From Mycobacterium celatum (GTDB lineage Bacteria; Actinomycetota; Actinomycetes; Mycobacteriales; Mycobacteriaceae): 64,000 bases of DNA. The notes beneath the pieces are model-generated. The model saw nothing but the letters and a program-made list of their open reading frames with translations, was not told the origin of the DNA and made no database searches. Each line of letters opens with the position of its first letter. The stretch's first letter is position 1. The position numbers and the translations under genes were made by a program. The stretch spans positions 62,001 through 126,000 of the forward strand of contig NZ_LQOM01000037.1 of assembly GCF_002101595.1 (NCBI RefSeq). The letters run 5' to 3'. This document shows, in pieces, positions 1 to 8,959 of this stretch.

Positions 1-231
1 AACGCCGACATCGCGTCGATGGCCCGCGAAAGCGGGTTACCGGGCGCGGTGGCCGACCGGATTGCCGCGGGCGACTACGCCGTCGACACCGCCGCGGTGA
101 ACGGCGCCAACCGGGACCGCCTCAAAGAGGAAAACCCGGAAAATCCCGGCACCCCGACGGTTTACGACCTGAACACGAAAACCGTTGTGGACATTCAGGA
201 CTCGGATTGGCTAGACAAACTGCTCGCGTGA
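1..231 (+). CDS. DsbA-like thioredoxin-fold protein, C-terminal end only
   Basis: The reading frame is open from the first base and ends with TGA at 229-231, so only the last 76 residues are present and the gene starts outside the window. The tail has the look of a DsbA-family oxidoreductase: a helical stretch, then a [17 protein letters not shown] segment (the GTPT cis-proline loop and final strands), then a closing helix ending DWLDKLLA. The CxxC active site would lie upstream and cannot be checked. Its 3' end overlaps the convergent gene at 195-725 by 37 bases. The family call rests on the tail alone. Confidence 0.55.
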   Translation, partial: NADIASMARESGLPGAVADRIAAGDYAVDTAAVNGANRDRLKEENPENPGTPTVYDLNTKTVVDIQDSDWLDKLLA

Positions 232-725
232 CGGCCGACCCGCTTTTCCAGTAACGCCAAGGCGGCCAGCGCGGCGGCAGCAACCAGCCAGCCGACCACC
301 ATGATGGAACCGGCCGGGATGATCGCCAGCTTGGCGGTGCGGTGCTGCACGCGGACCAGGTCGGGATTCTTCTTGTCGTACTCGACGTAAATCCGCATCC
401 CCGTGGCCAATTCGGACGGGTAGAGCACGCCGAGTTCGGGGCGGTAGGTGACCCGGTCGGGTGTGACGAACTCGATGGTGGAGCGCCGCGGCCCGGCGCT
501 GAGCACCTCGGCCTGCGCAACCCCCATGTTGTTTTGGATCGACAGGTCGTTGCGCCAGGCTCCGGCGACCAACAGCACCGACTGCAACGTGACAAGGCCG
601 GCGGCGATCAGCACCCCGATCCGCGTCCAGCGCAGGATCCGTCGCGCCGGGGTGTCGGGAAGCTCGTCGGCGCGGCCGTGGATCAGGATGCGCGCCAAGG
701 TTTTCGCCGTGTTCAGCGCCCTCAC
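195..725 (-). CDS. DUF3592-type membrane protein (Rv0556-like)
   Basis: A 176-residue protein starting at GTG 723-725, which overlaps the menD stop as GTGA. A longer upstream frame exists but lies inside menD, so the coupled start is preferred. Two hydrophobic segments are visible, about residues 35-57 and 140-165. Between them is a soluble stretch with [18 protein letters not shown] and [15 protein letters not shown], the pattern of DUF3592 proteins (an extracytoplasmic domain between two membrane helices). Function is unknown. Length and position beside menD match Rv0556 of M. tuberculosis. It is probably cotranscribed and translationally coupled with menD. Confidence 0.75.
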   Translation of the reverse strand: MRALNTAKTLARILIHGRADELPDTPARRILRWTRIGVLIAAGLVTLQSVLLVAGAWRNDLSIQNNMGVAQAEVLSAGPRRSTIEFVTPDRVTYRPELGVLYPSELATGMRIYVEYDKKNPDLVRVQHRTAKLAIIPAGSIMVVGWLVAAAALAALALLEKRVGRHASSLSSQSES

Positions 726-2353
726 AGTGCAGCCTTGATGGCGGCGTGCAGCTGACGTAGCGAGGACCGGTCGGCCTTGACTTCCAGCACTCGCATGCCG
801 GCAGCGGGTTCGTGCAAGGCGGCGCCGAGCTCGTCGACCTCGATCTGGCGGCTCTCCACGTGGTAGGCGCGGCACAGCGCGCCGACGTCGACGTCGTGCG
901 GGGTGCCGAACACCCTCGACGACACGTCGGAGAACCGCGGGTCACCCTGCTCGAGCAGTTCGAAGATGCCGCCGCCATTGTCGTTGGACACCACGATGGT
1001 CAGCTGTCGCGGCGTCGGCTCGGTGGGACCGATCAGCAGCCCGGAGCTGTCGTGGACGAAGGTCAGGTCGCCGATCAGCGCGACGGTGCGGCCCTCGTGG
1101 GCCAGCGCGGCGCCGATCGCCGTGGACACCGTGCCGTCGATGCCGGCAACGCCACGGTTGGAGCGCACTGTGATCTCTCCGCGATGCCTCGCGGAAGCCA
1201 GCCCGACCAGCGCCGCGTCGCGCACCGGGTTGGAGGCGCCCAGCACCAGCTGGTCGCCCGGGCGCAGCGCGTCGGCCACGGCCGCGGCTACGTGCAGGCC
1301 GGTGGTCAACGGGTGCGCTGCGAGCTGCGTGCGCACCGCGTCGACCGCCTGCCGGTTCACCTGAGAACAGCGGCGCAGCCAGGCCGGGCTGGGCTGGCCG
1401 CTGGTGACCGCGCGGGTGCCGGTGGCCTGCGAGTTGCCCGACACGTCGGGCCAGCGCGGGCCGGTGGTCAGCGCGTAGACCGGCACCGACGGATCGGCCA
1501 GCAGCGCCGACACCGGCCGGTGCAAGGTGGGACGGCCCAGCATGATCACCTGCTGTGGGTGCAGCAGCCGCAGCGCCAGCGGATGCAGCGGATTGGCCGG
1601 CGCCGGTGCGGTCGGCTCGGCGACAGTCGGCAGCGCGGCCAGGTTGGGGTGCGCGCCGGCGCCGTGGCCTGCGATGACGACGGTGTCGAGGCTCAGGTCT
1701 ATGTCCAGCGGCTGGTCGAAGCTGACCGGCGGCGTGTGGGTCCACGGCTTGCCGCCGGGGCGGCCGGGCGGTGTGGGCGCGGTTTCCGGGTCGGGCACCA
1801 GCGGCTCGCGCAGCGGGATGTCGAACTGCACCGGGCCGGCGTTGGCGGTACGGGCGCCGGTGGCGGCCACCAGCACGCGGCAGGTGGCCGATCGCCAGGT
1901 CGCGTTGAGCGCGTCCATCCGCTCGGGCGCGTCCTCGGCCAGGCCGAGGCTGATGGCGGCGCGCACCTGGGTGCCGAAATAGCCCAGCTGTTCCATGGTC
2001 TGGTTGGCGCCGGTGCCCAGCAGCTCGTAGGGCCGGTTGGCCGACAGCACAATTAGCGGCACCCGCGCGTAGTTGGCCTCCACCACGGCCGGGCCCAGGT
2101 TCGCCACCGCGGTACCCGACGTCATCGCCACGCACACCGGCGCCCCGGCGCCGATCGCCAGACCGATGGCCAGATAACCCGCCGTGCGCTCGTCGATGCG
2201 CACATGCAGCCGCAGCCGGCCGGCCCGGTCGGCGTCCTGCAGCGCGAAAGCCAGCGGCGCGTTGCGCGATCCGGGACACAACACCACGTCGCGGACCCCG
2301 CCGCGGATCAGTTCGTCGACGACGACGCGGGCCTGTGCCGTCGAGGGATTCAC
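722..2353 (-). CDS. menD: Menaquinone biosynthesis SEPHCHC synthase MenD
   Basis: 543 residues. MenD is a thiamine-diphosphate enzyme that adds the succinic semialdehyde unit of 2-oxoglutarate to isochorismate, the first committed step of menaquinone synthesis. Visible hallmarks: an N-terminal PYR domain starting [18 protein letters not shown] with [13 protein letters not shown], the [16 protein letters not shown] segment with ThDP-contacting region, and a C-terminal PP domain with [15 protein letters not shown] followed by [13 protein letters not shown] (Mg/ThDP-binding region). Length is normal for the family. It starts with GTG at 2351-2353, 23 bases after bpoC on the same strand, and its stop overlaps the next gene. 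Cytosolic. Confidence 0.95.
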   Translation of the reverse strand: MNPSTAQARVVVDELIRGGVRDVVLCPGSRNAPLAFALQDADRAGRLRLHVRIDERTAGYLAIGLAIGAGAPVCVAMTSGTAVANLGPAVVEANYARVPLIVLSANRPYELLGTGANQTMEQLGYFGTQVRAAISLGLAEDAPERMDALNATWRSATCRVLVAATGARTANAGPVQFDIPLREPLVPDPETAPTPPGRPGGKPWTHTPPVSFDQPLDIDLSLDTVVIAGHGAGAHPNLAALPTVAEPTAPAPANPLHPLALRLLHPQQVIMLGRPTLHRPVSALLADPSVPVYALTTGPRWPDVSGNSQATGTRAVTSGQPSPAWLRRCSQVNRQAVDAVRTQLAAHPLTTGLHVAAAVADALRPGDQLVLGASNPVRDAALVGLASARHRGEITVRSNRGVAGIDGTVSTAIGAALAHEGRTVALIGDLTFVHDSSGLLIGPTEPTPRQLTIVVSNDNGGGIFELLEQGDPRFSDVSSRVFGTPHDVDVGALCRAYHVESRQIEVDELGAALHEPAAGMRVLEVKADRSSLRQLHAAIKAAL

Positions 2354-2376
2354 AGCTAAAGCGTAGTCGCGCGGCC

Positions 2377-3165
2377 TCAGGCCGCCATGCCGGCGAAGAA
2401 CTGCAGGATCGCGGCGTTCACCGCGTCGGGGCGCTCGAGGAACCCCAGATGCCCGGCGTCGGCGATCTGCAGGTAGCGGCCGTTGGGGATGGCGTCGGCG
2501 ACCTCACGGCCCAGATGCGGCGGAGTGACCAGGTCGTCGGCGAAACCGATCACCAGCACCGACGCGGTGATCGCCTGATACGCCGGCAGCCGGTTGCTTT
2601 GCGGCGAGACCTCGAGCTGGCACCGCAGCCCCGGAGTCATCTTGTTGGGCCACATCGTGAAGATGTCGATCCATTCGGCGACCGCAGCGTCGTCGTTCAA
2701 GGTCTTGGGTGAAAAGCTTTCCAGCAGACGGACTTTCGCGTCGTAGGCGGCTGGCAGCCGGGTCTCCGAGGCGGCCAGGTCGGCCTCAGCGGTGTGAAAG
2801 AACTGCCGGGCACGGTCCAACCGGCCGCGGGTGGCCAACAGCACGGCTTTGCTGACCAGATGCGGGTGCGCGACCATGAGCTCTTGGGCGATGAACGCGC
2901 CCATCGACGCGCCGACGATCCGAGCGGGCGCGGCGCCCAGGTCTTCGATCAGCGCCGCGGTGTCGGCGACCATGGTTTTCGTCGTGAAACCCGATGCGTT
3001 CTCGGTGGCGCCGATCCCGCGGTTGTCGAAGGTGATGGTCCGATATCCGGCCGCCAGAAAAGCCGGGACCTGGTGCAGATGCCAGCCGCGCCCTGCACCA
3101 CCACTGCCGGAAATGAAAACGACGGGCTCACCGGTCCCGCGGTCGTCATAAGCAAGGTTGATCAC
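2377..3165 (-). CDS. bpoC: Alpha/beta hydrolase BpoC (Rv0554-like)
   Basis: 262 residues, the same length as M. tuberculosis BpoC. Alpha/beta-hydrolase fold: oxyanion region [11 protein letters not shown], nucleophile elbow GASMGAF (Ser about residue 87), acid in [10 protein letters not shown], and His in DAGHLGF near the C-terminus. It was named for bromoperoxidase similarity, but its place between menD and menC-type genes makes a menaquinone-related hydrolase (MenH-like, SHCHC synthase) a reasonable alternative. That step is not proven for this family member. The start is GTG at 3163-3165; the gene is part of the minus-strand men block. Confidence 0.88.
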   Translation of the reverse strand: MINLAYDDRGTGEPVVFISGSGGAGRGWHLHQVPAFLAAGYRTITFDNRGIGATENASGFTTKTMVADTAALIEDLGAAPARIVGASMGAFIAQELMVAHPHLVSKAVLLATRGRLDRARQFFHTAEADLAASETRLPAAYDAKVRLLESFSPKTLNDDAAVAEWIDIFTMWPNKMTPGLRCQLEVSPQSNRLPAYQAITASVLVIGFADDLVTPPHLGREVADAIPNGRYLQIADAGHLGFLERPDAVNAAILQFFAGMAA

Positions 3166-3199
3166 CCGTGAGAACCTACGGGACGCGACGCGACGCTCC

Positions 3200-3904
3200 T
3201 CAGCCTGGGATGCGCTCCAGGATCCGTTTTGCGATCAAGGTGGCCTCGTCGCTCAGGTTCATCCCGAGGACTTGGAGGTCGACGACAACGTTGGACTTGG
3301 CAGCCAGCACCCGCTCCAAGCCGAGGCTCTGCTGGCGCACAGCGGTGTTGCGGATGGTGGCCACACCACCGGACTCGGCCGGGTCGCCGAGTGCCCATGG
3401 CACGGTACTGCCGTCGGGCCACGTCCAGACGAGCTGCTTGCCGGCACATTGGCGCCACTGGGCGGCCCATTTCGACACGAAGTTCTTTGCGGCCGCCGCG
3501 TCGTCAAACGTCGCCACGCCCTCGTCGACATCCGGAATACCCTGCGGATCTGCCTGCCGCACAATGTAAATCGCCGTGAAGCCACTGCCGTAGTACGCCG
3601 ACGCCTCGCCGCCGAACGCGGCGCTCGTACACTCGACGGGGTCAACCTTGGTGTCGGTGCTGTCGTCGGGCTTGTTCCAGGTCTGCTGGGTGACGATGTT
3701 GGGCGACTTCATGACGTCTTTGATCTCGTCGACGGTGGCCAATAGTTTGGGCAGGTCCGCGGCGGTCACTGCGGGCTTGGCCTGCGTTGTCCCGGGGCCA
3801 TGGCCGCCGGCGGGAACCGCTGTCCCGCCGACGGTGGACACGCAGCCGGCGGTCATCACGCACACCGCCCACGCACAAACCGCTTTCAGACCGAGTCGCA
3901 GCAC
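3200..3904 (-). CDS. Lipoprotein with PknH-like sensor domain
   Basis: 234 residues from a GTG start. The N-terminus is a lipoprotein signal peptide: hydrophobic core CAWAVCVMTAGC with lipobox TAGC, so Cys about 21 would be lipidated. The rest resembles the secreted PknH_C-type domain used in mycobacterial sensor kinases and many Lpq lipoproteins: a VDEIKDVMKSP segment, Cys in DPVECTSAAFGG and in WRQCAGK that could pair, and conserved Trp residues. The ligand is unknown. It lies four bases after the DJ-1 gene and 34 bases before bpoC, as part of a three-gene insert between menC and bpoC relative to M. tuberculosis. Confidence 0.75.
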   Translation of the reverse strand: MLRLGLKAVCAWAVCVMTAGCVSTVGGTAVPAGGHGPGTTQAKPAVTAADLPKLLATVDEIKDVMKSPNIVTQQTWNKPDDSTDTKVDPVECTSAAFGGEASAYYGSGFTAIYIVRQADPQGIPDVDEGVATFDDAAAAKNFVSKWAAQWRQCAGKQLVWTWPDGSTVPWALGDPAESGGVATIRNTAVRQQSLGLERVLAAKSNVVVDLQVLGMNLSDEATLIAKRILERIPG

Positions 3905-3908
3905 GCTG

Positions 3909-4643
3909 TCAGCTTACGGAGCGGGCAAACCTTTCGCGCCGGGATCGCACTGTACGCAGCGCTTGCCCCCAGGCCAGTAGTGTCGCGGCCTTGAGCTGAG
4001 CGGGTTTCACGAGGTCCCGGGCCATCAGCGCGGTGGCGGCGGCCTTCGTCGTCGCCGACGCCTTGGACATGTGGCCGGAGTCGAAAGGCGGCTGCGGGTC
4101 GTACTCCATGCCCAATTGGATGGCCTTGGCGCGGCTTTCGCCGCCGATCTCGCCGGCCAGCCACAACCCGAGGTCGATGCCGGCCGACACCCCGGCGCAG
4201 GTGACGATGTCACCGGATTGCACGATGCGCTCGTCGCCAACCGGGTTGGCGCCCAACGTTTTCAAGACGCTGAGCGCCATCCAGTGCGAGGTGGCGCGCT
4301 TGCCGTTCAGCAGCCCGGCGGCGGCCAGGATGATCGAGCCGGAGCACACCGACGCCGTCCATGTCGCCGTCTCGTGGGCGCCACGTACCCAGTCAAGCAG
4401 CTTCTGGTCACGCGCGTGCTCGACGGACGTCATCCCGCCCGGCACCAAAATCACTCCGGGCGAAGGGGTTTCGTCGAAGGAATGGGTTGCACCGACGACC
4501 AGCACGCCGGAGTCGGCGGTGATCGGTCCGGGCTCGTGCCAGACGAAGCGGACGTCGGCTTTCGGCAGCCAGCGCAGCACTTCGTAAGGCCCGATGAAAT
4601 CCAATGCGGTGAAGCCGGGATACAGAACGATGGCGATTTGCAT
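3909..4643 (-). CDS. DJ-1/PfpI family protein, isonitrile hydratase-like
   Basis: 244 residues. DJ-1/PfpI (class I glutamine amidotransferase-like) fold: N-terminal strand IAIVLYPGFTALDFIGPYE, the acidic residue in GPYE, nucleophile elbow TASVCSGSIILAAAGLL with the likely catalytic Cys about residue 101, and a TSHWMAL segment. The overall pattern with LDFIGPYEVL and GVSAGIDLGLWLA resembles isonitrile hydratases (InhA type), but substrate cannot be assigned. The gene is 12 bases downstream of the GlxA-type regulator and probably cotranscribed with it, which suggests the regulator controls or senses the same chemistry. Confidence 0.78.
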   Translation of the reverse strand: MQIAIVLYPGFTALDFIGPYEVLRWLPKADVRFVWHEPGPITADSGVLVVGATHSFDETPSPGVILVPGGMTSVEHARDQKLLDWVRGAHETATWTASVCSGSIILAAAGLLNGKRATSHWMALSVLKTLGANPVGDERIVQSGDIVTCAGVSAGIDLGLWLAGEIGGESRAKAIQLGMEYDPQPPFDSGHMSKASATTKAAATALMARDLVKPAQLKAATLLAWGQALRTVRSRRERFARSVS

Positions 4644-4655
4644 GTAGTTCTCCTA

Positions 4656-5636
4656 TCAGGCGAAGGTTTTGCGATATTGATCGGGCGAAATGCCGATGCG
4701 TCGAACGAAGTTGCGCCGCATGGTTTCCGAGGTGCCAAAGCCACACCGTGCGGCGATCGCCACGACGGTGTCGTCGGTTTCCTCCAGCTGGCGGCGCGCC
4801 GCGTCGATGCGAATGCGTTCGACGTAGGCCCCGGGCGATTCGCCGACTTCGTCGGTGAAGACCCGGGTGAAGTGCCGCGGGCTCATCCCGGCCAGGCTGG
4901 CCAGCTCGGTGATGCTGTGCGCGTCGGAGGGATTCGATTCGATGGCGTCCTGGACGTCGCGGATCGGTTCGCGCTTGGCACGAGGCATCCACACCGGGGC
5001 GGCGAACTGGGTCTGCCCGCCGGGGCGGCGCAGGTACAGCACCAGCCAGCGGGCCACGGTCTGCGCGACGTCGGTGCCGTGGTCGTCTTCGACCAGCGAC
5101 AGCGCCAGGTCGATGCCGGCGGTGACCCCCGCGGCCGTCCACACCTTGTCGGAACTGCGCACGAAGATCGGCTCGGGATCGACGGTAATGGAGGGGAATT
5201 CACTCGCCAGCCGGTCGGCGAACGCCCAGTGCGTTGTGGCGGTGCAGCCGTCGAGCAGACCGGCTTGCGCGGCCAGGAACGCGCCGGTGCAGACGCTGAC
5301 GACCCGGCGTGCGGTTTTGGCCACGGCCTGGATCCAGGCGATGACCTCGGGATTCCGGCGGGCGGCGTCCACACCGCGGCCGCCTGGCAGCACGACGGTG
5401 TCCACCGGCTGACGCGGGTCGGGTAGCCGGGTCGCGGCGAACGTCAGGCCCGTTTCCGTCGTCGCCGATTGCCCGCCGACCGAGGCCAGCACCGGTTGGT
5501 AACCGTCGCGTTTGTGTGCAGCCAGGTAGCTAGACGCCGCCGCGAACACCTCGAACGGGCCGACGACATCGAGCCCCTGGATGCCCGAATAGCCGAGGAC
5601 CACGACCGATCGCGTCATTGGTTCAGTGTTGGCCAC
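4656..5636 (-). CDS. GlxA-type transcriptional regulator (GATase1-like domain + AraC HTH)
   Basis: 326 residues in two domains. Residues 1-200 form a DJ-1/PfpI-like domain (VVVLGYSGIQGLDVVGPFEVF; SVCTGAFLAAQAGLL with a Cys at the nucleophile elbow). About residues 225-326 form an AraC double helix-turn-helix (SITELASLAGMSPRHFTRVF and VVAIAARCGFGTSETMRRNF, ending ISPDQYRKTF). GlxA-like proteins are DNA-binding activators whose amidotransferase-like domain is thought to sense a ligand. Its target is probably the downstream DJ-1 paralogue and lipoprotein (inference from position). It sits 36 bases after menC on the same strand, so it may also be read from the men transcript. Confidence 0.87.
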   Translation of the reverse strand: MANTEPMTRSVVVLGYSGIQGLDVVGPFEVFAAASSYLAAHKRDGYQPVLASVGGQSATTETGLTFAATRLPDPRQPVDTVVLPGGRGVDAARRNPEVIAWIQAVAKTARRVVSVCTGAFLAAQAGLLDGCTATTHWAFADRLASEFPSITVDPEPIFVRSSDKVWTAAGVTAGIDLALSLVEDDHGTDVAQTVARWLVLYLRRPGGQTQFAAPVWMPRAKREPIRDVQDAIESNPSDAHSITELASLAGMSPRHFTRVFTDEVGESPGAYVERIRIDAARRQLEETDDTVVAIAARCGFGTSETMRRNFVRRIGISPDQYRKTFA

Positions 5637-5672
5637 CCGGGGCCATGGCGTCTACGCCACGTACCCCACAGA

Positions 5673-6632
5673 TCAGGACATGAGCCGGTAGCAGGCCTTG
5701 ACCCGGTCGATCCACCACTGCCGCCGTTCCGGCGGGGCGGCCAATCCTTGCAGCCGGGCAGGGTCGGGTGTGCGTGGCGCGACCGGAAGATAGCCGTCCT
5801 GCGGCGTTATCGGTTCGGCGACGTCTTCGACGAACAACCCGCCGGTGCCCAGCCCGCACGCATGCTTCAGCTCCGGCAATGCGGCAGCTGCGAGCAGTCC
5901 GACACCGATCCCGACCGCCGAATCCAGCGCGCTGGAAACCACCACCGGGATGTCGATCTGCTCGGCGATGTCCAGCAGCGCCGAAATACCACCCAGCGGA
6001 GCAACTTTGAGCACCGCGATGTCGGCGGCTTGTGCGCGGACCACGCGCAGCGGGTCGGTGGCCTTGCGGATGCTTTCGTCGGCCGCGATCGGCACGTCGA
6101 CGCGCTTTCGCAACTCGGCGAGCTCCTCGACTGTCTTGCAGGGCTGCTCGAGGTACTCGAGAGGTCCTGTTGCGGTCAAGGCATCTGCGGCCTCGACAGC
6201 TTGCGCGACGGTCCACGCGCCGTTGGCGTCGACCCGCACGGTGGGCACCAGGGCACGCACAGCATCGACGCGCGCGACGTCGTCGTCGAGCGTCTGCCCG
6301 GGCTCGGCAACTTTGACCTTGGCGGTGGACGCGCCCGGGAAGCGCGCCAGCACATCGGGCACCTGAGCCGCGGGCACGGCGGGCACGGTGGCGTTGATCG
6401 GGATGCGATCACGCCGTGTAAGCGGCGGTGTGGCGTAAGCGGATTCGAGGCCCGACGCCAGCCAGAGGGCGGCCTCGGCAACGTCGTATTCGAGGAAGGC
6501 GCCGAATTCGCCCCAGGCGGCCGGGCCGTCGATCAGCGCCAGCTCGCGGCTGGTGATACCGCGGAACTGCACCCGCATCGGCAATGCGACGACGTGCAGC
6601 CGGTCCAGGATGTCGTCCAGTGACGGCGTCAC
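5673..6632 (-). CDS. menC: o-Succinylbenzoate synthase MenC
   Basis: 319 residues, enolase superfamily. It dehydrates SHCHC to o-succinylbenzoate in menaquinone synthesis. Active-site elements are visible: a Lys-x-Lys in TAKVKVAEPG, metal ligands Asp in VRVDANGAW, Glu in LEYLEQPC and Asp in PIAADESIRKA, and the second-side Lys in IAVLKVAPLGG. The start is GTG at 6630-6632, overlapping the stop of a 59-codon remnant ORF (GTGA), so translation initiation is probably coupled to that remnant. The next genes on the strand are a GlxA regulator and DJ-1 protein rather than bpoC. Confidence 0.94.
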   Translation of the reverse strand: MTPSLDDILDRLHVVALPMRVQFRGITSRELALIDGPAAWGEFGAFLEYDVAEAALWLASGLESAYATPPLTRRDRIPINATVPAVPAAQVPDVLARFPGASTAKVKVAEPGQTLDDDVARVDAVRALVPTVRVDANGAWTVAQAVEAADALTATGPLEYLEQPCKTVEELAELRKRVDVPIAADESIRKATDPLRVVRAQAADIAVLKVAPLGGISALLDIAEQIDIPVVVSSALDSAVGIGVGLLAAAALPELKHACGLGTGGLFVEDVAEPITPQDGYLPVAPRTPDPARLQGLAAPPERRQWWIDRVKACYRLMS

Positions 6633-6808
6633 TCGCCGTACACCTGCCGGCCCGCCAAAAACGTTGCGCGCACGTCGAGATCGGCGATGTCGTTGCCGTC
6701 GCGGGGTTTGGCGTCGTTGCGCATCCGCGGGTTGAGCGCCTCGGCGGTGGGCCGCGCGTCGTCGACGGTCAGCACGGTGCCGGTGATCACGAGGTCAGCG
6801 TCGGCCAT
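6629..6808 (-). pseudogene. Internally deleted amidohydrolase (Rv0552-like) remnant, still in frame
   Basis: A 59-codon ORF (ATG 6806-6808, TGA 6629-6631). The first 25 residues, MADADLVITGTVLTVDDARP onward, are the typical start of an amidohydrolase-3 protein. The last 15 or so, including RATFLAGRQVYGE, are the typical end of that family. The roughly 500 residues between them, with all metal ligands, are missing. In M. tuberculosis the gene before menC is a full amidohydrolase (Rv0552, about 534 residues). I infer one large deletion that left the reading frame open and its stop overlapping the menC start. No enzyme activity is possible; a role as a leader peptide for menC is conceivable. Confidence 0.72.
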
Positions 6809-6895
6809 GTGCGGACATGCTAACGATCCCGCGATGAGAATTGCCGGTTCTGCGGGTCAGTCGTGATGAAACGTTCCCACCGAGAGGAGTTAGCG

Positions 6896-7303
6896 ATGCG
6901 CTACATGATGATCATGCGGTCCACCGCCGAGGCGCAGGAAGCCACCAAGGATGTCCCGTTCGACGAGATCCTGACCGCAATGGGCCGCTACAACGAGTCG
7001 CTCATCGAAGCGGGTGTGTTGCTGGCCGGCGAGGGGCTGGCCGGGCAGGAGGAAGGCTTCGTCGTCGACTTCGATTCCAACCCGCCGGCGGTGTCCGACG
7101 CACCGTATCCCGGTGAGCTGTTCAACGGGTTCTGGATCATCGGGGTGGCGTCGAAGGAAGAGGCTGTGGCATGGGCGACCCGCTGCCCGCTGGGCCCGGG
7201 CGTGACGCTCGAAGTGCGTCGCGTCCAGGAGGCCGAGGACTTCCCGCAGGACAACGAGTACGTCCAGAAGGAAATCCAGTGGCGCGCTGAGCTGGCAAAA
7301 TAG
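6896..7303 (+). CDS. YciI-like (YCII-related) protein
   Basis: 135 residues beginning MRYMMIMRST. This start is chosen because GAGAGGAG sits seven bases upstream (6882-6889); a frame extension of 11 codons upstream lacks a better site. The protein has the DGPH/YCII-related ferredoxin-like fold pattern: an N-terminal MRYMMIMR strand, a MGRYNESLIEAGVLLAGEGL helix and turn, and an FWIIGVASKEEAVAWATRCP segment. These proteins are often encoded beside extracytoplasmic sigma factors, but none is present here. The function is unknown. It is transcribed divergently from the men block and is 54 bases before fadD8. Confidence 0.82.
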   Translation: MRYMMIMRSTAEAQEATKDVPFDEILTAMGRYNESLIEAGVLLAGEGLAGQEEGFVVDFDSNPPAVSDAPYPGELFNGFWIIGVASKEEAVAWATRCPLGPGVTLEVRRVQEAEDFPQDNEYVQKEIQWRAELAK

Positions 7304-7357
7304 CCAAATTTCGGCGGGGGCTCGGCTCTTTCTGTAACACGTTCTAGTCTTGAGCGC

Positions 7358-8959
7358 ATGAGTGACGAGCTGCTGCGCAATCCCACCCATAACGGTCACC
7401 TGCTGGTAGGCGCTTTGAAGCGTCACCGCGACAAGCCCGTGCTGTTCCTCGGTGACACCACGCTGACCGGCGGCCAGATGGCCGACCGGATCAGCCAGTA
7501 CATCCAGGCGTTCGAGGCGCTGGGCGCCGGCACCGGCGCCGCCGTCGGGCTGCTCTCGCTCAACCGGCCCGAGGTGCTGATGATCATCGGCGCCGGCCAG
7601 ACCCAGGGCTATCGCCGCACCGCGCTGCATCCGCTCGGTTCGCTCGACGACCACGCCTACGTGCTGTCCGACGCCGGGATCAGCTCGCTGATCATCGACC
7701 CCAACCCGATGTTCGTCGAGCGGGCCCTGGGGCTGTTGGAACGGGTGGACTCGCTCAAGCAAATCCTGACGATCGGCCCGGTGCCCGATGCGTTGAAGGA
7801 TGTGGGCGTCGACCTGTCGGCGGAGGCGACGAAGTACGAGCCGCAGCCTCTCGTGGCCGCTGATCTGCCGCCTGATCAGATCATCGGGTTGACCTATACC
7901 GGCGGCACGACGGGCAAGCCCAAGGGTGTGATCGGGACGGCGCAGTCGATCTCGACGATGACGATGATCCAGTTGGCGGAATGGGAATGGCCGGAGCAGC
8001 CGCGCTTTTTGATGATCACCCCGCTATCGCACGCCGGTGCGGCGTACTTCTTGCCGACGTTGATCAAGGGCGGCGAAATGTACGTGCTGCCCAAGTTCGA
8101 CCCGGCCGAGGTTCTGAAAACCATTGAGGAGAAGCGTATTACGGCGACGTTCGTGGTGCCGTCGATGCTGTATGCGCTGATGGACCACCCGGATTCGCAC
8201 ACCCGCGACCTGTCGTCGCTGGAGACGGTCTATTACGGCGCCTCGGCGATCAACCCGGTGCGGCTGGCCGAGGCCATCCGCCGGTTCGGGCAGATTTTCG
8301 CGCAGAACTACGGCCAGTCCGAGGCGCCGATGGCGATCACCTATCTCGGGAAGAAGGATCACGACGAGAAGCGGCTGACGTCGTGTGGGCGCCCGACGCT
8401 GTTCGCGCGGGTGGCGCTGCTGGACCTCGACGGCAAGCCGGTTCCGCAGGGCGAAGTGGGCGAAATCTGTGTCAGCGGAACGCTTTTGGCGGGCGGCTAC
8501 TGGAATCTGCCGGAGGCGACGGCCGAGACGTTCCGCGATGGGTGGTTGCACACCGGCGACATGGCCCGCGAGGACTCCGACGGCTACTACTACATCGTCG
8601 ACCGGGTCAAGGACATGATCGTCACCGGCGGCTTCAACGTGTTCCCCCGCGAGGTGGAGGACGTCGTCGCCGAGCACCCCGCCGTCGCGCAGGTGTGCGT
8701 GGTCGGGGCACCCGACGAGAAGTGGGGCGAGGCCGTCACCGCCGTGGTGGTGCTGCGCCCCGACGCGCCGCGCGACGACGACGCGATCGCGACGATGACC
8801 GCCGAAATCCAGGCCGCGGTCAAGGACCGCAAGGGGTCGGTGCAGGCGCCCAAGCGGGTGGTGGTCGTCGACTCGCTGCCGGTGACCGGGCTGGGCAAGC
8901 CGGACAAGAAGGCGGTGCGCGCGCAGTTCTGGCAAGGCGCGGGCCGGGCGGTCGGCTAG
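7358..8959 (+). CDS. fadD8: Fatty acyl-CoA/acyl-AMP ligase FadD8
   Basis: 533 residues, ANL (adenylate-forming) superfamily. It should activate a carboxylic acid through an acyl-adenylate, probably for transfer to CoA. Motifs: P-loop YTGGTTGKPKGV (about residue 180), QNYGQSEAPM, GWLHTGDMAREDSDGYYYIVDR with the hinge Asp/Arg, GGFNVFPREVE, and a C-terminal GLGKPDKKAVR with the catalytic Lys. The substrate is not predictable from sequence. The location next to men genes, between them and menB, matches fadD8 (Rv0551c). The start ATG at 7358 is preceded by no strong ribosome binding site. Confidence 0.87.
   Translation: MSDELLRNPTHNGHLLVGALKRHRDKPVLFLGDTTLTGGQMADRISQYIQAFEALGAGTGAAVGLLSLNRPEVLMIIGAGQTQGYRRTALHPLGSLDDHAYVLSDAGISSLIIDPNPMFVERALGLLERVDSLKQILTIGPVPDALKDVGVDLSAEATKYEPQPLVAADLPPDQIIGLTYTGGTTGKPKGVIGTAQSISTMTMIQLAEWEWPEQPRFLMITPLSHAGAAYFLPTLIKGGEMYVLPKFDPAEVLKTIEEKRITATFVVPSMLYALMDHPDSHTRDLSSLETVYYGASAINPVRLAEAIRRFGQIFAQNYGQSEAPMAITYLGKKDHDEKRLTSCGRPTLFARVALLDLDGKPVPQGEVGEICVSGTLLAGGYWNLPEATAETFRDGWLHTGDMAREDSDGYYYIVDRVKDMIVTGGFNVFPREVEDVVAEHPAVAQVCVVGAPDEKWGEAVTAVVVLRPDAPRDDDAIATMTAEIQAAVKDRKGSVQAPKRVVVVDSLPVTGLGKPDKKAVRAQFWQGAGRAVG

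Noticed and set aside
812..2056. Long plus-strand reading frame opposite menD (414 codons)
   Set aside because: It is antisense to a clear menD, is Arg/Gly/Ala-rich and has no family motif; typical of high-GC DNA.
4071..5426. 451-codon plus-strand frame opposite the DJ-1 and GlxA genes
   Set aside because: It crosses two genes whose products are recognisable, and its composition is that of an antisense shadow.
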